Origin: Symbiodinium natans
Lineage: Eukaryota; Sar; Dinophyceae; Suessiales; Symbiodiniaceae
Direction: 5' to 3'
Assembly: GCA_905221605.1 (NCBI GenBank)
Contig: CAJNDS010000354.1
Span: forward strand, 62,001 to 126,000
Length of the DNA: 64,000 bases
The notes below the pieces were generated by a model, which was not told the origin of the DNA, made no database searches, and worked only from the letters and a program-made list of their open reading frames with translations. Made by a program: the position numbers and the translations under genes. This document shows, piece by piece, positions 42,349-53,760 of this stretch (position 1 is the stretch's first letter; each line of letters opens with the position of its first letter).

Positions 42349-42965
42349 TCACAAGAAAACTAGTTCCAAAGACTTCGGCTGACTGTACATTTTGGCCTCG
42401 CCCGACCTGAATGCGCTTTCAACGTCCCCACCGGCATCAGGTCTGACGGACAGTCGGTGGCTTGCGCTGCGGCTCGTCCAGCGGACAGCAGCTGGAAGGT
42501 CAGAGTGACGGCCGGCCGAAATATCAACAATGCTGAAACAGACTTGGTCCAGGCATTGCAGCACTGAAGCCATCTCCCGGTCGGACCAAGTGGCTTGCAT
42601 GTGACTCTACATGAAGCTAGCGGGGCCTGTTGGCAATTCGCCAGTGATGCAACTGTGTTTGTGCGTTTCATCAGTTCCAGTTCCATCCAACCAACCAAGT
42701 CCTAAGTGGATTAAGTGGGCAAGCAGCTGCAGGTGGATGTTGGAACATTTGCCCCAATGCGCCCACCCAAGGCCATCGTCGTTCAAGATGTGCTGAAATG
42801 TTTGTTTGCAGAGGCACATACACACACTGCCTTGTTGCAAAGTTCCAAGGGCATGTTTGGCCGACGCATCAGTCTCCAACTTAAACCACAGGTTGCTAGT
42901 TTGGTTGCGGCCAGAAATTCAGGAGGCACATGTCTTTTCTGTTGTGCTTGATAACGTCTGAACAC
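42349..42965 (-). pseudogene. frame-broken coding block, unknown (locus G)
   Basis: Three consecutive minus-strand frames are each protein-like: VFRRYQAQQKRHVPPEFLAA (from 42,965); ETDASAKHALGTLQQGSVCM and QHILNDDGLGWAHWGKCSNI (to a stop at 42,607); then ATWSDREMASVLQCLDQVCF and VDISAGRHSDLPAAVRWTSR (to 42,349). They abut with no intron-like spacer. Two indels in a once continuous reading frame, as in a decayed copied gene, is the simplest reading. The short LETDAS string recalls retroelement RNase H, but the rest does not match well enough. Confidence 0.5.
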
Positions 42966-42969
42966 TTCA

Positions 42970-43650
42970 TGCTCCTCAAACCTTCAAGTTGAACAGGCAG
43001 CCTGCATGTTGCACATCTTCAAAACCAGAAACCTCCTCAGCTTTAGACCCTTAAGCTTAACGGGCTCTCGAAACCCCTGAACCCTTAAGCCCTCAAATCG
43101 TGTTGCTTCTTACCCCTTAAATCAGGTAAACCTGAAACTCCGAACATTAAGCCGCCAGCTCGCACCTTCTTGAGGAAAGGCCTCCGGGAGGGGGCCTTCG
43201 AGTGGCTGAAGGCAAGCTGAGAAGTTGATGGGTTTCAGGGCTTAGGGCCTTTAGGCTCGTAGGTTGGGATGGTCTGGACTGCTTGTAAGGGGCTTCACCA
43301 GACCACCAACCCCAATTCACGGCAGCAGCTACTGTAGAATCATGTAGAGCTGTTTGTTGCTCAATACCCAAGCTTGGCTTCTTCTTGGGTGTTGTGTTGG
43401 GACTCCGGAATACTGGAAAGCCAAGATTGGGGGCGGTGTCTGGACCATAACGTACGAAATAACCCTGAACCAAGAATCGAACGCTGGTTGCTGCATCGTC
43501 TGGGAGTGCCGTAGACGCCTGAAGATCAAAACCATCAAAAGCTGCACTTCGGAGTCCAAGTTACGGCGTGGAGGATTTTGGCTGTTCACGGGCAGTATCC
43601 AAAGAGTCGTGAACTTGGTGTCTAGGGGTTTTTGTGGCTCTAGCCTCCTA
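42970..43650. other. spacer with degenerate heptamers
   Basis: AAACCCTTAAGCC-type degenerate repeats plus a weak relative of the E1 hairpin at 43,268-43,304. The plus frame from 43,354 has some protein-like character before it runs into the triplet array, but no splice support. Confidence 0.4.
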
Positions 43651-43654
43651 CAAG

Positions 43655-44375
<721 letters not shown>

Positions 44376-44429
44376 ACGAGGACCACAAATCCCACGGTTC
44401 CCACTGCTGTTTCTGCTCCTACTACGATG

Positions 44430-44522
44430 CCTCCCCCAGCCCCGCCCCCCTCCCCCCCCCCCCTTCCCCCCCTCCGCCCCCCCCCCCCCGCCCCCCCGCC
44501 GCCCCCCCTTCCCCCCCCCTTC
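44430..44522. repeat. C-rich low-complexity tract
   Basis: C runs interrupted by T, G or CC. It follows the triplet array. Confidence 0.9.
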
Positions 44523-44539
44523 ATACTCTGACAGCTGTT

Positions 44540-45240
44540 GCCTAGCAACCTTTAAATTCTCTGCTGCCCCCAAAACTTCATCGATTCTCGACTCAGTCCT
44601 TGCAATCTTGGGAAGTAGGACTTCGATGCATCGCCTTCGGCTGCATGATCACTGCCCGAAGCCTCGAAGCCCTGAATCAGGAGACTTGAAAGTGTTAAGA
44701 GGCACCTCAGACACTCCAGAGAGTGGCGGAGCTTTGTAATTGCCTGCCACTGCTGAGCAGTAAGGTTCCAAAGGTTGGCTCATCAAAAATAGCTTCTGGG
44801 GGAGGTTTGAGGCATTTGCACTTGGCCTTTGGGCATTATTGGGAATTATCTGTTGTCAGTGTTTGCTGGAGTCTGTTCGTGCCCTAGTCCGAAACCCGAA
44901 GACCTTCCTTGAAGGAACCCTGAGCAAACGAGAAGGCCCAGAGGCACAAGAAAACAACAATGTAACAAGGCCAATCGGAAAAAAGTGCTGGTATCTTGCA
45001 TTCAAGGATCACGGATGCTGTGTATATGGCTGTGTGAAACCTGAAAGAAAAGACCTCCCCACTCAAAACAGAACAGGTTGCGCTCTTTTGCGTGAGACTG
45101 CTTTTTCAGGCATTGCAGCAGCAGACCCTCTTACACTCCAAACACTGACACTCTGAATCCTGAGCCCGAACATGCACAACCCACGTTTCGTGACTAAGCC
45201 TAAGGTCTCGATTTCGGGAATTAACCTTTGCCGCCCACAA
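44540..45240. other. spacer without recognised genes
   Basis: Plus-strand open frames (for example 44,839-45,156) have no motif or splice support. I see nothing else here. Confidence 0.35.
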
Positions 45241-45244
45241 CCCT

Positions 45245-45502
45245 CTAGGAGCTTACATGCGTTGACTTCTTTCCCAAAGAGTCGGAAGTACCTTCAATTG
45301 CAGAACAGTTCAGCTCAGATCGCTTGTAACATACCCATCCGCGATGCCAACGTAAACCACTTGCCAGGGCGCGGTATGTCACAAATTCCAAACGAGTAGC
45401 CGCCAAGCTGCTAAACATGTTGATGGATACGTGATGCCCAAAGCGCCCAGACCAAACGGTCGCCAAGCCATCAAGTAAACCATGCAACCCCCCAAACCAC
45501 AA
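45245..45502 (-). CDS. coding-like segment, unknown (locus H)
   Basis: The minus strand reads LHGLLDGLATVWSGRFGHHV then SINMFSSLAATRLEFVTYRA and SGLRWHRGWVCYKRSELN. The composition is balanced and globular-looking. No clear acceptor was found, so the 5' boundary is open. The family is unknown. Confidence 0.45.
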   Translation of the reverse strand: MWFGGLHGLLDGLATVWSGRFGHHVSINMFSSLAATRLEFVTYRALASGLRWHRGWVCYKRSELNCSAIEGTSDSLGKKSTHVSS

Positions 45503-46099
45503 ACATTCCTAAACCCCAAAGCTCCCAATATCATGGCCGGCCCGGCCGCTAGCTGCGATCGGCGGGTCTTCCGGGGATCCCCCAGACTTGGCCTCGGGGG
45601 TTGAGGTTGCCAAACGACTCGACACTAAGGCACCCATCGTGTATGGTTCTCCCAATTCTCCCACTTTCGTGAGCATCCTTGCAGCAGCAAGCGCTTACTG
45701 ACTCATGGGCTCAACTTGGGCAGTTTCTCTTGACTTGGAGCTTAGGGTGGTTCTAAGTTCCGCCGAAGTGGCCAGGTGGAAGTCCTGGCGGGCAGGGGAC
45801 GACAGTGGACCTGGCTCGAACGAGCTGCAGTTTCGGAAACAAGTTTAAGATTTAAGGATAGGGCCGTTTGGGTTTGGGGCTCAATATCTGCAGCTCAAGT
45901 TCTAAATCACAGCCCCCAAAGCAAAACCACGAAAGTATGTGAAGCAGACTTCGTTTCGAACCCGGTGAAGTGAGCTAGGTATCACTGTAACCGTCGCTGT
46001 GGTCTTCAGGAACAGAGATTGGGATTTGCACTAGACTAGTGCAGGCCCATCAGGCTATACAAGAAACGGCTTGGAATTCCTTCAGACAAATAGCCTAGG

Positions 46100-46423
46100 G
46101 TGACCGAAGACATAGAAGCCTTCTTGCTTTTTGATAAGGCTCGGCTTGAATCCCAATCCCTGAACTCTTGCGGGTTTGTGGCTCAGATTGCTTCCGTTAC
46201 GAACGGGAATACAAGGTGGAGTTTCGCTCTCAGGTTAGGCCGTAAGGTTCAGGATGGTGATTTTGCAGGCGGTCTCTACTCTAGACATCCAGAAGTCTTT
46301 CAACCTGAAAATCGAAATGCGAAAGAGACCGGCAGTGTCTCAGCTTTCTTGCGCGCGAGCCTGGGCTTGCTGAAAGAGAAGGACCCACCAGGGCCTCAGT
46401 TCAGAAGTCCATTGGTCCACTGA
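46100..46423 (+). CDS. open frame, possibly coding
   Basis: The plus frame reads TEDIEAFLLFDKARLESQSL then FVAQIASVTNGNTRWSFALR. It is protein-like but overlaps the minus exon at 46,330-46,369 near its end. The support is composition only. Confidence 0.3.
   Translation: MTEDIEAFLLFDKARLESQSLNSCGFVAQIASVTNGNTRWSFALRLGRKVQDGDFAGGLYSRHPEVFQPENRNAKETGSVSAFLRASLGLLKEKDPPGPQFRSPLVH
46330..46369 (-). CDS. small exon, basic (locus H)
   Basis: Minus exon with a textbook acceptor TTCTCTTTCAG/C and donor CCG/GTCTC. It encodes KPRLARKKAETLP, a basic stretch that could be a nuclear-localisation-type signal. At 40 bp it relies on the splice signals. Confidence 0.42.
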
Positions 46424-46724
46424 GGAGGCCCTGGAGCCACCCGAGACCCCAAAAATCCCGACACGTTCGACAAATCTAAAGCCAGCTGGCGGAGGATGTG
46501 ACGCGAGGCTGTAAGGATCCGTGAGGTGCACGATCTTCCGGGCACTTGAAACAGGTCGTCAGCCCCACACTTCACAACCCCCCTGCACCCAAAGTAATAA
46601 AAAGGGGCCCTCGAGCGAAAGCCATTGTCGGCCCCTTTTTTTGCCTGCAAAGGGTACCCCCCCCGTGGGCGACCACAATCTGAAAGCGGACGCCAGGACC
46701 AGAGCAGTTGAAGCCCGCCAGCAC

Positions 46725-46925
46725 CCCCCGCCCCCCCCCCCCCCTCCCCCCCCCTCCCCCGCCCCCCACCCCCCCCAAGGTTTGGCTTGAACCTTGAACC
46801 CTAAACCCAAAAACACGAAACCCCAAACCGTGAACCTTGAGCCCTAAGCCCTCAACCCTTAACTAACCCTCAACCCTAAACCCCAAACCATAAACCCGGA
46901 ACCCTAAACCCTAAACCCAACCCTT
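46725..46925. repeat. C tract followed by degenerate CCCTAAA units
   Basis: About 50 bp of C-rich sequence is followed by about 130 bp of CCCTAAACC-type units with many substitutions. Confidence 0.88.
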
Positions 46926-47105
46926 ATTGCTTGGGGTCCAGTGACTTGGGCGCTGCGGAATCACCATGCTCACGCGGATGCGCTGGGCCGGGCCGAGGCG
47001 GGTCGCATAGCGTTAAAATTAGAACAGGGTTTTGGGGGTCACTTTTGTTTAGTTATGATAAGGGAATACCATTAGTATTTATTCCGAGCCCTACAGTAGG
47101 CTGAG

Positions 47106-47215
47106 GGGGTCTCTTCGGTTGAACTGCGCGCCGAGCTGAGTGAGCACACAGCTCGTCTTCGGAGAGGCCACGCCTTCCGCGGTCTTTGCATCCCGACCAA
47201 AGGCTTTACACCGAG
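47106..47215 (+). CDS. exon, charged helix
   Basis: Plus exon with acceptor GGCTGAG/G and donor CCGAG/GTCGTG. It encodes SSVELRAELSEHTARLRRGH and FRGLCIPTKGFTP. The GC-rich Glu/Arg/Leu helix is clearly protein-like. It lies on the strand opposite most neighbours, and no partner exon is certain. Confidence 0.55.
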
Positions 47216-47564
47216 GTCGTGATTTTCTTGTTTTGAGGATTTGGGTTTTGGTTTGGTGGGTTTAGGAGTTTTGGAATGGCGGGCTAAATGGATGTGCGCC
47301 TGCCGCTGCTCATTGCCTCCTGCGGACTGCCAAGGGGGCTCTCCTCAGGGCTTCAAAAGAAAAAGCTCAGGGCTATGGGAAGTTGAGCGTGTAGCTGTGC
47401 ACCCAAGAATCACAGTGCAGGAGTCCCTCAACGCATGTTGAAGGCCCGTGCAGCCCACAAATCTGCTGCTTCAAAGTCCGCACGTCACTCATATCCGAAG
47501 AAGCCACTCTTGTACCGGTCATGTTCCAAACATGCATCATCTCATAGACACTATAAACCCAAAC

Positions 47565-47705
47565 CCTGAACAGCCAGCCGCAAGAAGGTGCGACGATGCC
47601 AGGTCATGGCGGATTCTACGGCTAATCTGACATGTAGCAGCAACCCTTGCCCTGGCTTTGAGGCGTCCGCCAACTCGGCTGGGAAGTTGTCGGTGAGATT
47701 TTGCC
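47565..47705 (-). CDS. exon, globular segment (locus H)
   Basis: Minus exon with acceptor CTGGCAG/GG and donor CAGG/GTTTGG. It encodes QNLTDNFPAELADASKPGQG then LLLHVRLAVESAMTWHRRTF and LRLAV. Another minus frame is open, but this one has better composition and splice sites. Confidence 0.58.
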
Positions 47706-48092
47706 CTGCCAGCTTCGCTTATCATTGCAAATGAGCTCGATGCGCCGCTAACATCCTCTACATTCCATTCATCCGGAAGCCTTCTGAGAGAACACGCAAC
47801 AAATGAGCCAAAACTTGAACTTTACGTCTGTGGGGCAACCTAGCCGCAGGGCCTAAGATCCCCCATCCCTCTCCAATAGGAAAGCATGACGTTCACCCAA
47901 GCCACAGGCAGCTAGAACTGAAACTTTCGCAGGTTTGGAGCGGAAGCAACCTTTATAGATTGCTATGGCCGTGCCGGAATATGGAAAAGTTTCGGGGCAA
48001 ACTTCTAGCAGTTCTCAAGAATAGGCTTGAAGCGGTCAAAGTTTCGGGGTGAAAGGTCGGGGTGTTGATTTTTAGGGCTTGGGATTTAATGC

Positions 48093-48750
48093 CTAAGGTA
48101 AGCACGAACCCCCTGAAGTCGGATGAGCCTTCATCTGGAAAGTCGATGTCTGGCGCCTCGTCGCTGCTGTAGCCTCCACAAAGGCTGTGGAGACTGTGGG
48201 CTTGCTAATCATACGTGCCTGACATTGGATCTTCTTTGCAAAGAAAAACGTACGTATTTGGAACTGCTTGAGGGCTGCGCGTTGGTAATAGAGCGAAAAA
48301 TGCGTGCAAGTCAAAACCTGCCCCCGCACCCCAAGAGCGGCAGATCTGCACAGATAGTCCACAGTCCCTTCCTGGAGTACAAGAATATACTCTGGACCTT
48401 GACCTTGGGATGAGCACAAGATTGTTGTACAGCCTCTTCAGCCAAACCACCGGTGCTGTCGGCATTCGTCCGGCTTGTGAGACGATAATCTGCCAATCTG
48501 TCTCCCAAAGAATACAAAGGTCTTCATGAGAGCCTGTATCCCATATCCCCAAATGGCAAAACAATCTCACTATTGTTGACCAAGAAGTTAAGTTGCCTTC
48601 AATGGCATGGCCATCCTTGAGATTCCGAGATTCGTGTTTCTGCCCCCCCAGCCCCTCTGTTGTCTTGTAGCTAACCATCCAATCGCATTTATGAATTCCC
48701 AACCTGGCTCTTCGACCAGCGGCCGCGAGAGCCTGTCTGCCTGATCGCAA
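48093..48750 (-). pseudogene. frame-broken coding block, unknown (locus H)
   Basis: Two overlapping minus frames are both protein-like: 48,205-48,750 (for example LTSWSTIVRLFCHLGIWDTG) and 48,093-48,419 (for example PEYILVLQEGTVDYLCRSAA, QCQARMISKPTVSTAFVEAT). The simplest reading is one reading frame with an indel near 48,420. There are no intron-like repeats inside. The family is unknown; it may be a retro-copied gene. Confidence 0.45.
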
Positions 48751-49024
48751 GGGTGCGATCGAGATTTCAGAGTTTGAGGGTGCAGGGTTATGCGGCCTTT
48801 TAGGGTTTCAGGGGGCAGAGATCTGAAAACACATTATCTTCGGGCTTGAGCATTTTCGGGATACAAGCTTGCCTGATTTTGGGACTTTCAAGTAATGTCC
48901 GCAGTGGGCATGAAAGATGAAAACTGCAAGCTTCGACACGACGTCGAGCCTTCGCCACGTTTTCCTAAACCCCGTAAGCCATAAACCCTGAACTAAAACT
49001 TTTCACGGTGAACATGCCCTGAAA

Positions 49025-49100
49025 ACCGCCGGTCCGAATTGAACCTCGATCTCAGAGTTTGGGCGGCCTTAAGGGCTCAGTCCAATGAGCCACAGAGCGC
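49025..49100 (-). ncRNA. tRNA-like sequence, degenerate
   Basis: The minus strand has a perfect RNA polymerase III A-box match, TGGCTCATTGGA (49,081-49,092), inside a good D-arm (GGCTC...GAGCC), and a near B-box, GGTTCAATTCG, about 40 bases on. The acceptor and T stems do not pair, so it is not a functional tRNA. A tRNA-derived SINE head or a tRNA pseudogene is likely. Confidence 0.5.
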
Positions 49101-49104
49101 ACCT

Positions 49105-49870
49105 GAGCTTTCAGCAGCGACGAGTCGACATCATCGTAGCCTTGGCCTCACCAGCGCATTGGTCATAGCATGACATCGTCCTGTGTAAGTAGAATTTGTT
49201 GTGCTCTATTTGGGCACCTCTCACATTTTACTTTTGGATGGAACAACATGAAAACAATCAAGTCAGTCCCTTGGTCCATGAATTCCCGGAGGAACTTCAA
49301 GCTATTCTGTCTTGTTCGCCACTCGTGTTCAAGAAATAGATATGCGGACAACAAAGATAGCAATGCTCAAGAGTTGCTAGCAAGCTCTGGGTCTTGTTTA
49401 TCCATGCTTCTTCGCGGGGGTTAAGTGCTTGAGGTCATGCGTTTTGTTACTATTGTTGCTAGTGCCTATCTCATGTCAAGGCTCCTTAGTCTCGTACCAA
49501 TTGACGGACGTTCTGTTTTCAGATTGGCAAACGCATTGCGAGCACATCAGCAACTTCAACAGGGGACTCAGCGATTCTAAACACCTAAATACGACCTTGC
49601 CGGAATTCAAAGCTGAGTGTTCCCATGAAGATGATCATTACAAAATATAGCGCACACCCTTGTACAAGTATGTTCAGCTCTCACGCTAATAGTGTTGAGA
49701 GAATTTCCGCAAAACGAAGTAACATCCTCATGCATACACACATACATACACATATATATATATGTGCATAAGTGACGATAAAGATCTTTATAGCCAACTC
49801 AATCCAAATGAAAGAATGAATTTTTCAAAACAAATAAGTTCGGGCAAGATCTTAGAGGATCCATCCCACT
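49105..49870. other. AT-richer island with hydrophobic open frames
   Basis: This stretch lacks heptamer repeats and is richer in AT. The minus frame 49,163-49,363 reads LSAYLFLEHEWRTRQNSLKF. The plus frame ending at 49,650 reads SCVLLLLLLVPISCQGSLVS then YQLTDVLFSDWQTH; it looks like a signal peptide but has no ATG in frame. A (TA)n tract lies at 49,748-49,766. Confidence 0.35.
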
Positions 49871-49879
49871 GTGCTTTGA

Positions 49880-50089
49880 TTGAGGGGTGCAATCAACATG
49901 AGTACAACGACAAACCTACCTGAATGGGTGCGTGGATTAGTGGCTCTCAGCCCCGGAAAAGTCCGCAGTGTACTGCTGAGGAACCCACCTGGTGAAACAC
50001 AGGGGGGGGGAAGAGGGGAAGGCTGCTTCAGACAGGGGCTCACGCAAGTCGAGCTCTACAAGAGTGTGGCTCTATACGTGTTGGCTTCG
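49880..50089 (+). CDS. possible coding segment, unknown
   Basis: The plus frame reads MSTTTNLPEWVRGLVALSPG after an ATG, then KVRSVLLRNPPGETQ and a Gly-rich stretch with a G tract, ending near 50,095. The minus strand is open too. Composition is the only evidence. Confidence 0.3.
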
Positions 50090-50612
50090 TTATAGTGCGC
50101 GCGCGTGAAGATGGAGCGCGTCTTGGGCGTCGCCTGGCTCGGCTAGGCGGGCTGGGCTGGCGCTGGCCGGCCCACTTTCTGTTTGATTTACGTGGCTCGC
50201 CACTGGAGCTGGCAATGTGACGCATGGGCGCAGTGGACATTGAAAAAACCTGCAGCCCGTCTCACGCCCCTGCTTGATGGACTCTGATCGGGCGTGCAGC
50301 AACTGCAGGAGGTCGCGGTTCAACTTTTGTGGGCTGCAGCTGCCGGCCGGGCCGGCGGGCGTGATGGTGCCTTCTCGGGGCTCGGCTGGGCGCGGCAACC
50401 ACTGCTTGTTTGTGTGAAGCCTGGGTCTGGGGGCGCGCCGGCGCCTGGCTGCGAGGGGCGGCAGTTGTGGCGACTGCGGCTGCGGAAACTGCAGCCCGCT
50501 AACAGTGCCCGGATCACTGTTGGAGGAGGCAGTGCTGCTGGGCGGCGCGGACGATGGTGTCTCCTGGGGTGTGCCGGCGGCAGTGGCAATAGGGCTGGAA
50601 AAGCCCACGTGG
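50090..50612 (-). CDS. terminal exon, Pro/Ser/Ala-rich, GC-rich
   Basis: Minus exon after acceptor GCCCACAG/C, ending in a stop at 50,090. It joins the exon at 50,677 in phase across a 64-bp GT-AG intron. It starts with HVGFSSPIATAAGTPQETPS, is Pro/Gln/Arg-rich in the middle, and ends with a more ordered part, NRDLLQLLHARSESIKQGRE. About 65% GC against about 50% in the flanks. It looks like a mostly disordered C-terminus. The family is unknown. Confidence 0.65.
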
Positions 50613-50676
50613 CTGTGGGCATGACGGGATGCCGAAGAGGTGCAAGCGGGCTCTGTGCTTGTGCATCCACTTTCAC

Positions 50677-50911
50677 GTCATGCCGCACAGGTTCTCCACG
50701 CGGAACTTGCGGAGCAGAGGGCGCCCCGCGGCGTCTTGTACGACCATGGCGAGGCGGAGCTGCTGGAGCCAGTCCAGCAAGGCGGCAATGCGCTGCAAGG
50801 CCTGTTGGCGTTGCTGGGGGCTGCCGAGCCGCAGAACGCGCTTGAGTGTCAGTTCGGCTGGCACCACTTGGTCTTGGCCGATGGCAGGGCCGGGGGCAGC
50901 CGCGCAGGACC
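50677..50911 (-). CDS. exon, Leu/Gln/Arg helical domain, GC-rich
   Basis: The minus strand reads AIGQDQVVPAELTLKRVLRL then GSPQQRQQALQRIAALLDWL and QQLRLAMVVQDAAGRPLLRK. Most third codon positions are G or C, a strong coding sign. The donor is ATGAC/GTGAAA; the acceptor is near CTCAAG at about 50,911 and is less certain. It forms a gene end with 50,090-50,612. The helical repeat-like content gives no family. Confidence 0.7.
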
Positions 50912-50941
50912 TTGAGGAGAAGGACCAGGTCCGCGCTGGAG

Positions 50942-51316
50942 TCACTGAGCTGGGAACTTTCGCGGCCTAGCGACAGCGGCGTGGGATGGCAAGGTGGGAA
51001 CCAACCATGTGCATGCCTGAACACAAAGCATGCCATTGCAAGTCCCACATGAATGTAGCCCTGCCTGCTGTGACCACGGTGTTGCCAATGAGGGTGGGAG
51101 CTTGCTTACAGGACTAGTTCCTTCCAAAATGAAAACGTTGAGTTGGGTTGGCGAATATAATTGGAGGTCAATCTCAAAAGAAGTTGGACTTGTTAAAGGG
51201 TCGGGAAGAGTGGAATCGAATGCAGGACAGCTTTGCCTTTTCACATTTGTAGTCCTAACCCTGAGACTTAAACCACATATTCGGTTTATAGTGGCAGTGG
51301 AAGTAGTTCCATTCAT
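50942..51316 (-). CDS. open frame upstream of the GC-rich gene, doubtful
   Basis: A minus frame of about 124 codons, Ser/Thr/Pro-rich (for example TSFEIDLQLYSPTQLNVFIL). A plus frame over 51,030-51,410 is also open and hydrophobic. Neither has clear splice signals. Confidence 0.28.
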   Translation of the reverse strand: MNGTTSTATINRICGLSLRVRTTNVKRQSCPAFDSTLPDPLTSPTSFEIDLQLYSPTQLNVFILEGTSPVSKLPPSLATPWSQQAGLHSCGTCNGMLCVQACTWLVPTLPSHAAVARPRKFPAQ

Positions 51317-51929
51317 AGAACTGACCTTTGAGTATGCTAGTCACAAAGATAAGATGTGTTACCATTTCAACTTGGGGAATTGTGTGTTTTCTATAAGTTC
51401 TATTATCTAATCAAAACATGATGTGTTCAAAGTTAGATACGTACATGTTTAAAACAAACACCTGAACACGAACCCGAATGCAGATCAGCACCCCTAAAAC
51501 CCAGCACCCCCGCCATTAATTTGCCACGTGGAGGTTGCTCCCAAGTTGTGGGCGAAGGTGCATAAATTGAACTGTGGTGGTGTGTGCCTGCAGTGGGACT
51601 AAAAACCGAAACCCAGTAAAACTTAGCCCGGAAACTCACCCCCAAACATCCGTCAGCCCTGAAGCTAACGTAGTCGTCACCATCGATGCCTGCACCCACC
51701 TGGGAGCCCCATCTATTTGATGTTCTGGGGCATCAAGTGTTTAAAGTCTGCGGCTTGAGGGTGCAATGTGCCCATACTCATGTCCACAAGAACCTGCTGA
51801 GATATCAGAAGCCTGCCCGTATAAACCTGGAGCCGAAGATTTGGCTTACGCGGCATGGCTGTCGAACCCGAAATCCCTGAAGTCTTTTGACCGCCTAACA
51901 AGTTATGCAACTTCTGAGACTCCATGCCA

Positions 51930-51969
51930 AAATCATCGAGCTCCTCCTCGTCCTCCTCTCGGAGGGTGC
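51930..51969 (-). CDS. exon start, acidic (locus I)
   Basis: After acceptor CCACGCAG/GC the minus strand reads TLREEDEEELDDF and continues open as GMESQKLHNLLGGQKTSGIS to 51,713. The acidic run is clearly coding. The donor is not resolved, so the end given is a minimum. Confidence 0.55.
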
Positions 51970-52325
51970 CTGCGTGGACGCGATTTATGTGAGGACGGGG
52001 GAGTGTCAGAACTTATCAAAAACTCCCAAGCCCATTTACCTGGGTCTTCGGCAGCAGGGGCTGCTGACTTGTAGCTTGGTCTTGACAGGGCTGAGAAAAG
52101 ACGGCAAAAAGGAGCTCATGATCAGCGATTGACTCAGTCGACTGATTAAGCCGCAAGCCAGCCATGAGCCTCCTCTCACGCAGCCCTAGACCGAGGTCTT
52201 GCTTCCATTCAAGTCAACCAATTGGTTCATGTATGTTCATGTGGCGCCGGTATCTCGACATGGCTGCAGCTGCATCTAGCATAAGCCCAACAATCCCAAA
52301 TCCGAAAATTACAGGACTTCCAAAC

Positions 52326-52387
52326 CTGAGGGCCTGAGTGCCGACGGATATCTGCGAAGCTGAAGGGGCGTAGGATGCGTGCTGCCC
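52326..52387 (-). CDS. exon (locus I)
   Basis: Minus exon with acceptor TCCAAAG/GG and donor CCTCAG/GTTTGG. It encodes AARILRPFSFADIRRHSGPQ. It has good donor context and balanced composition. The function is unknown. Confidence 0.58.
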
Positions 52388-52689
52388 CTTTGGACAGGAT
52401 CGAGGCGCAGGGTGCTCGGGGCTTCACAGATTTTCGGAATCGAATGCTTCAAGCTTTCAAGCAGGAGACAAGGTTTAGGGCTTAAAGCTTTTGGTTTTAG
52501 ATTCCGCGTCGAGAGTTTGCGTGCTGGGTAGTGTCGGTTTGCCTGGGCTTCGATGGTGGGGAAACTTGTGCACAAAAAGCTCTCTTCAGCCAAACGGTCC
52601 GAGCTGCATACAGGCACCTTGCAAGTGCCCACTCGTCCCAGTGAGTGCGAAACTGCAGAATGTGATTTAGGGTTTAGGGTTTAGGTGTT

Positions 52690-53760
52690 CTTTGCCAGTC
52701 TGATCCTTTCACAACGCTGAAATTTTCACGAACCACATCCCTGAGCCTAATTTCGCCTTTTGCAGGTGGCATCGCAAATGCCATCGACTCAAATACTAAA
52801 ATCTTAACAGGCCCGGCATTCAAGAAAGTTCATTTGCACTCAAGGACCCATTCACTAAACCTGTCATTGGTACCTAAGCCCAAGAATCTTGACCGCCCGG
52901 GAACGCCCCAAAACCACATCCCAAACCTCGCTGAAAATTCGGTCCACTACACAGTTACACAGCAGACCCGAAACCTCAAACGCCCTCAACAGCAAAGCCA
53001 CCAAAGCTCTGAGCCCACAACCCCCCCCCCCCCCCCTGCAACCTGTCCCCGGGGGGATCCTTCGCACTCCGGATCGGAGAGCAGGTCGTCAAGCGCTTCC
53101 ATGACCTTTGCTTCCGGGCCCTTGCCGTCTAGGCTTCAGATGTATTAAGGGATGTTGAAGGTTCAGGGTTTGGGGGCAGACGACAAAGCCCCGAAGCCTA
53201 GGCTCAATTCAAAGCCGCTGGGGCCCTTAAAGCCTCGATATCCGATGAGCCTAAATCCAGCACTCTGAGCCGCCCTCAACCAACCCAACAACCCTTCAAC
53301 TGCTCAAGCATGCTCAAGCATGCTCAAGCATAAACAGCACTCGAAGTGGCGATGTAGGGTCTCGCGCTTGAGGGCTTCAAACCGAGGATCCGACCAGCAC
53401 TTCTGGGCACCCGAGCCATGGAGATGGAACGGCGATTTCTTGACGCGTCTTTGTCAGTTGCTTCCAGCTGTGGGTTGACCTACTGGTTAAGGTTGGAGGT
53501 TCGGAGTTTCTTGAGCTATCTCACTGGGCAGTTGATCTAAGCATGCATGTCTGGGCCCATGGATCATGGCCTAGAGCTTAGAGCTTTGAGGCAGGAGCAG
53601 GCACCTGTCAAAGCTCTGCTGCGGGGCGAGGGATAGGTCCTGCTCCAGGTGTAGAAATTCAAGGTTTAGGATTCGAGCGCTTGGGTTCTTGTCTGACTGA
53701 GTGCTCTAGGGTTCTAGGATGCTGCAGGATGCTCTAAGATGTTCGAGGGCTTGGCGGGCC
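52690..53760. other. spacer with heptamers and short tandem repeats
   Basis: It contains a C tract at 53,022, TGCTCAAGCA tandem units at 53,297-53,330 and degenerate GGGTTTA units. TTTAGGG units lie at 52,663-52,684 just outside. No convincing exons. Confidence 0.45.

Noticed and set aside
42800-42845. LETDAS string suggesting retroelement RNase H
   Set aside because: Only six residues fit; the expected downstream motifs are absent in any frame.
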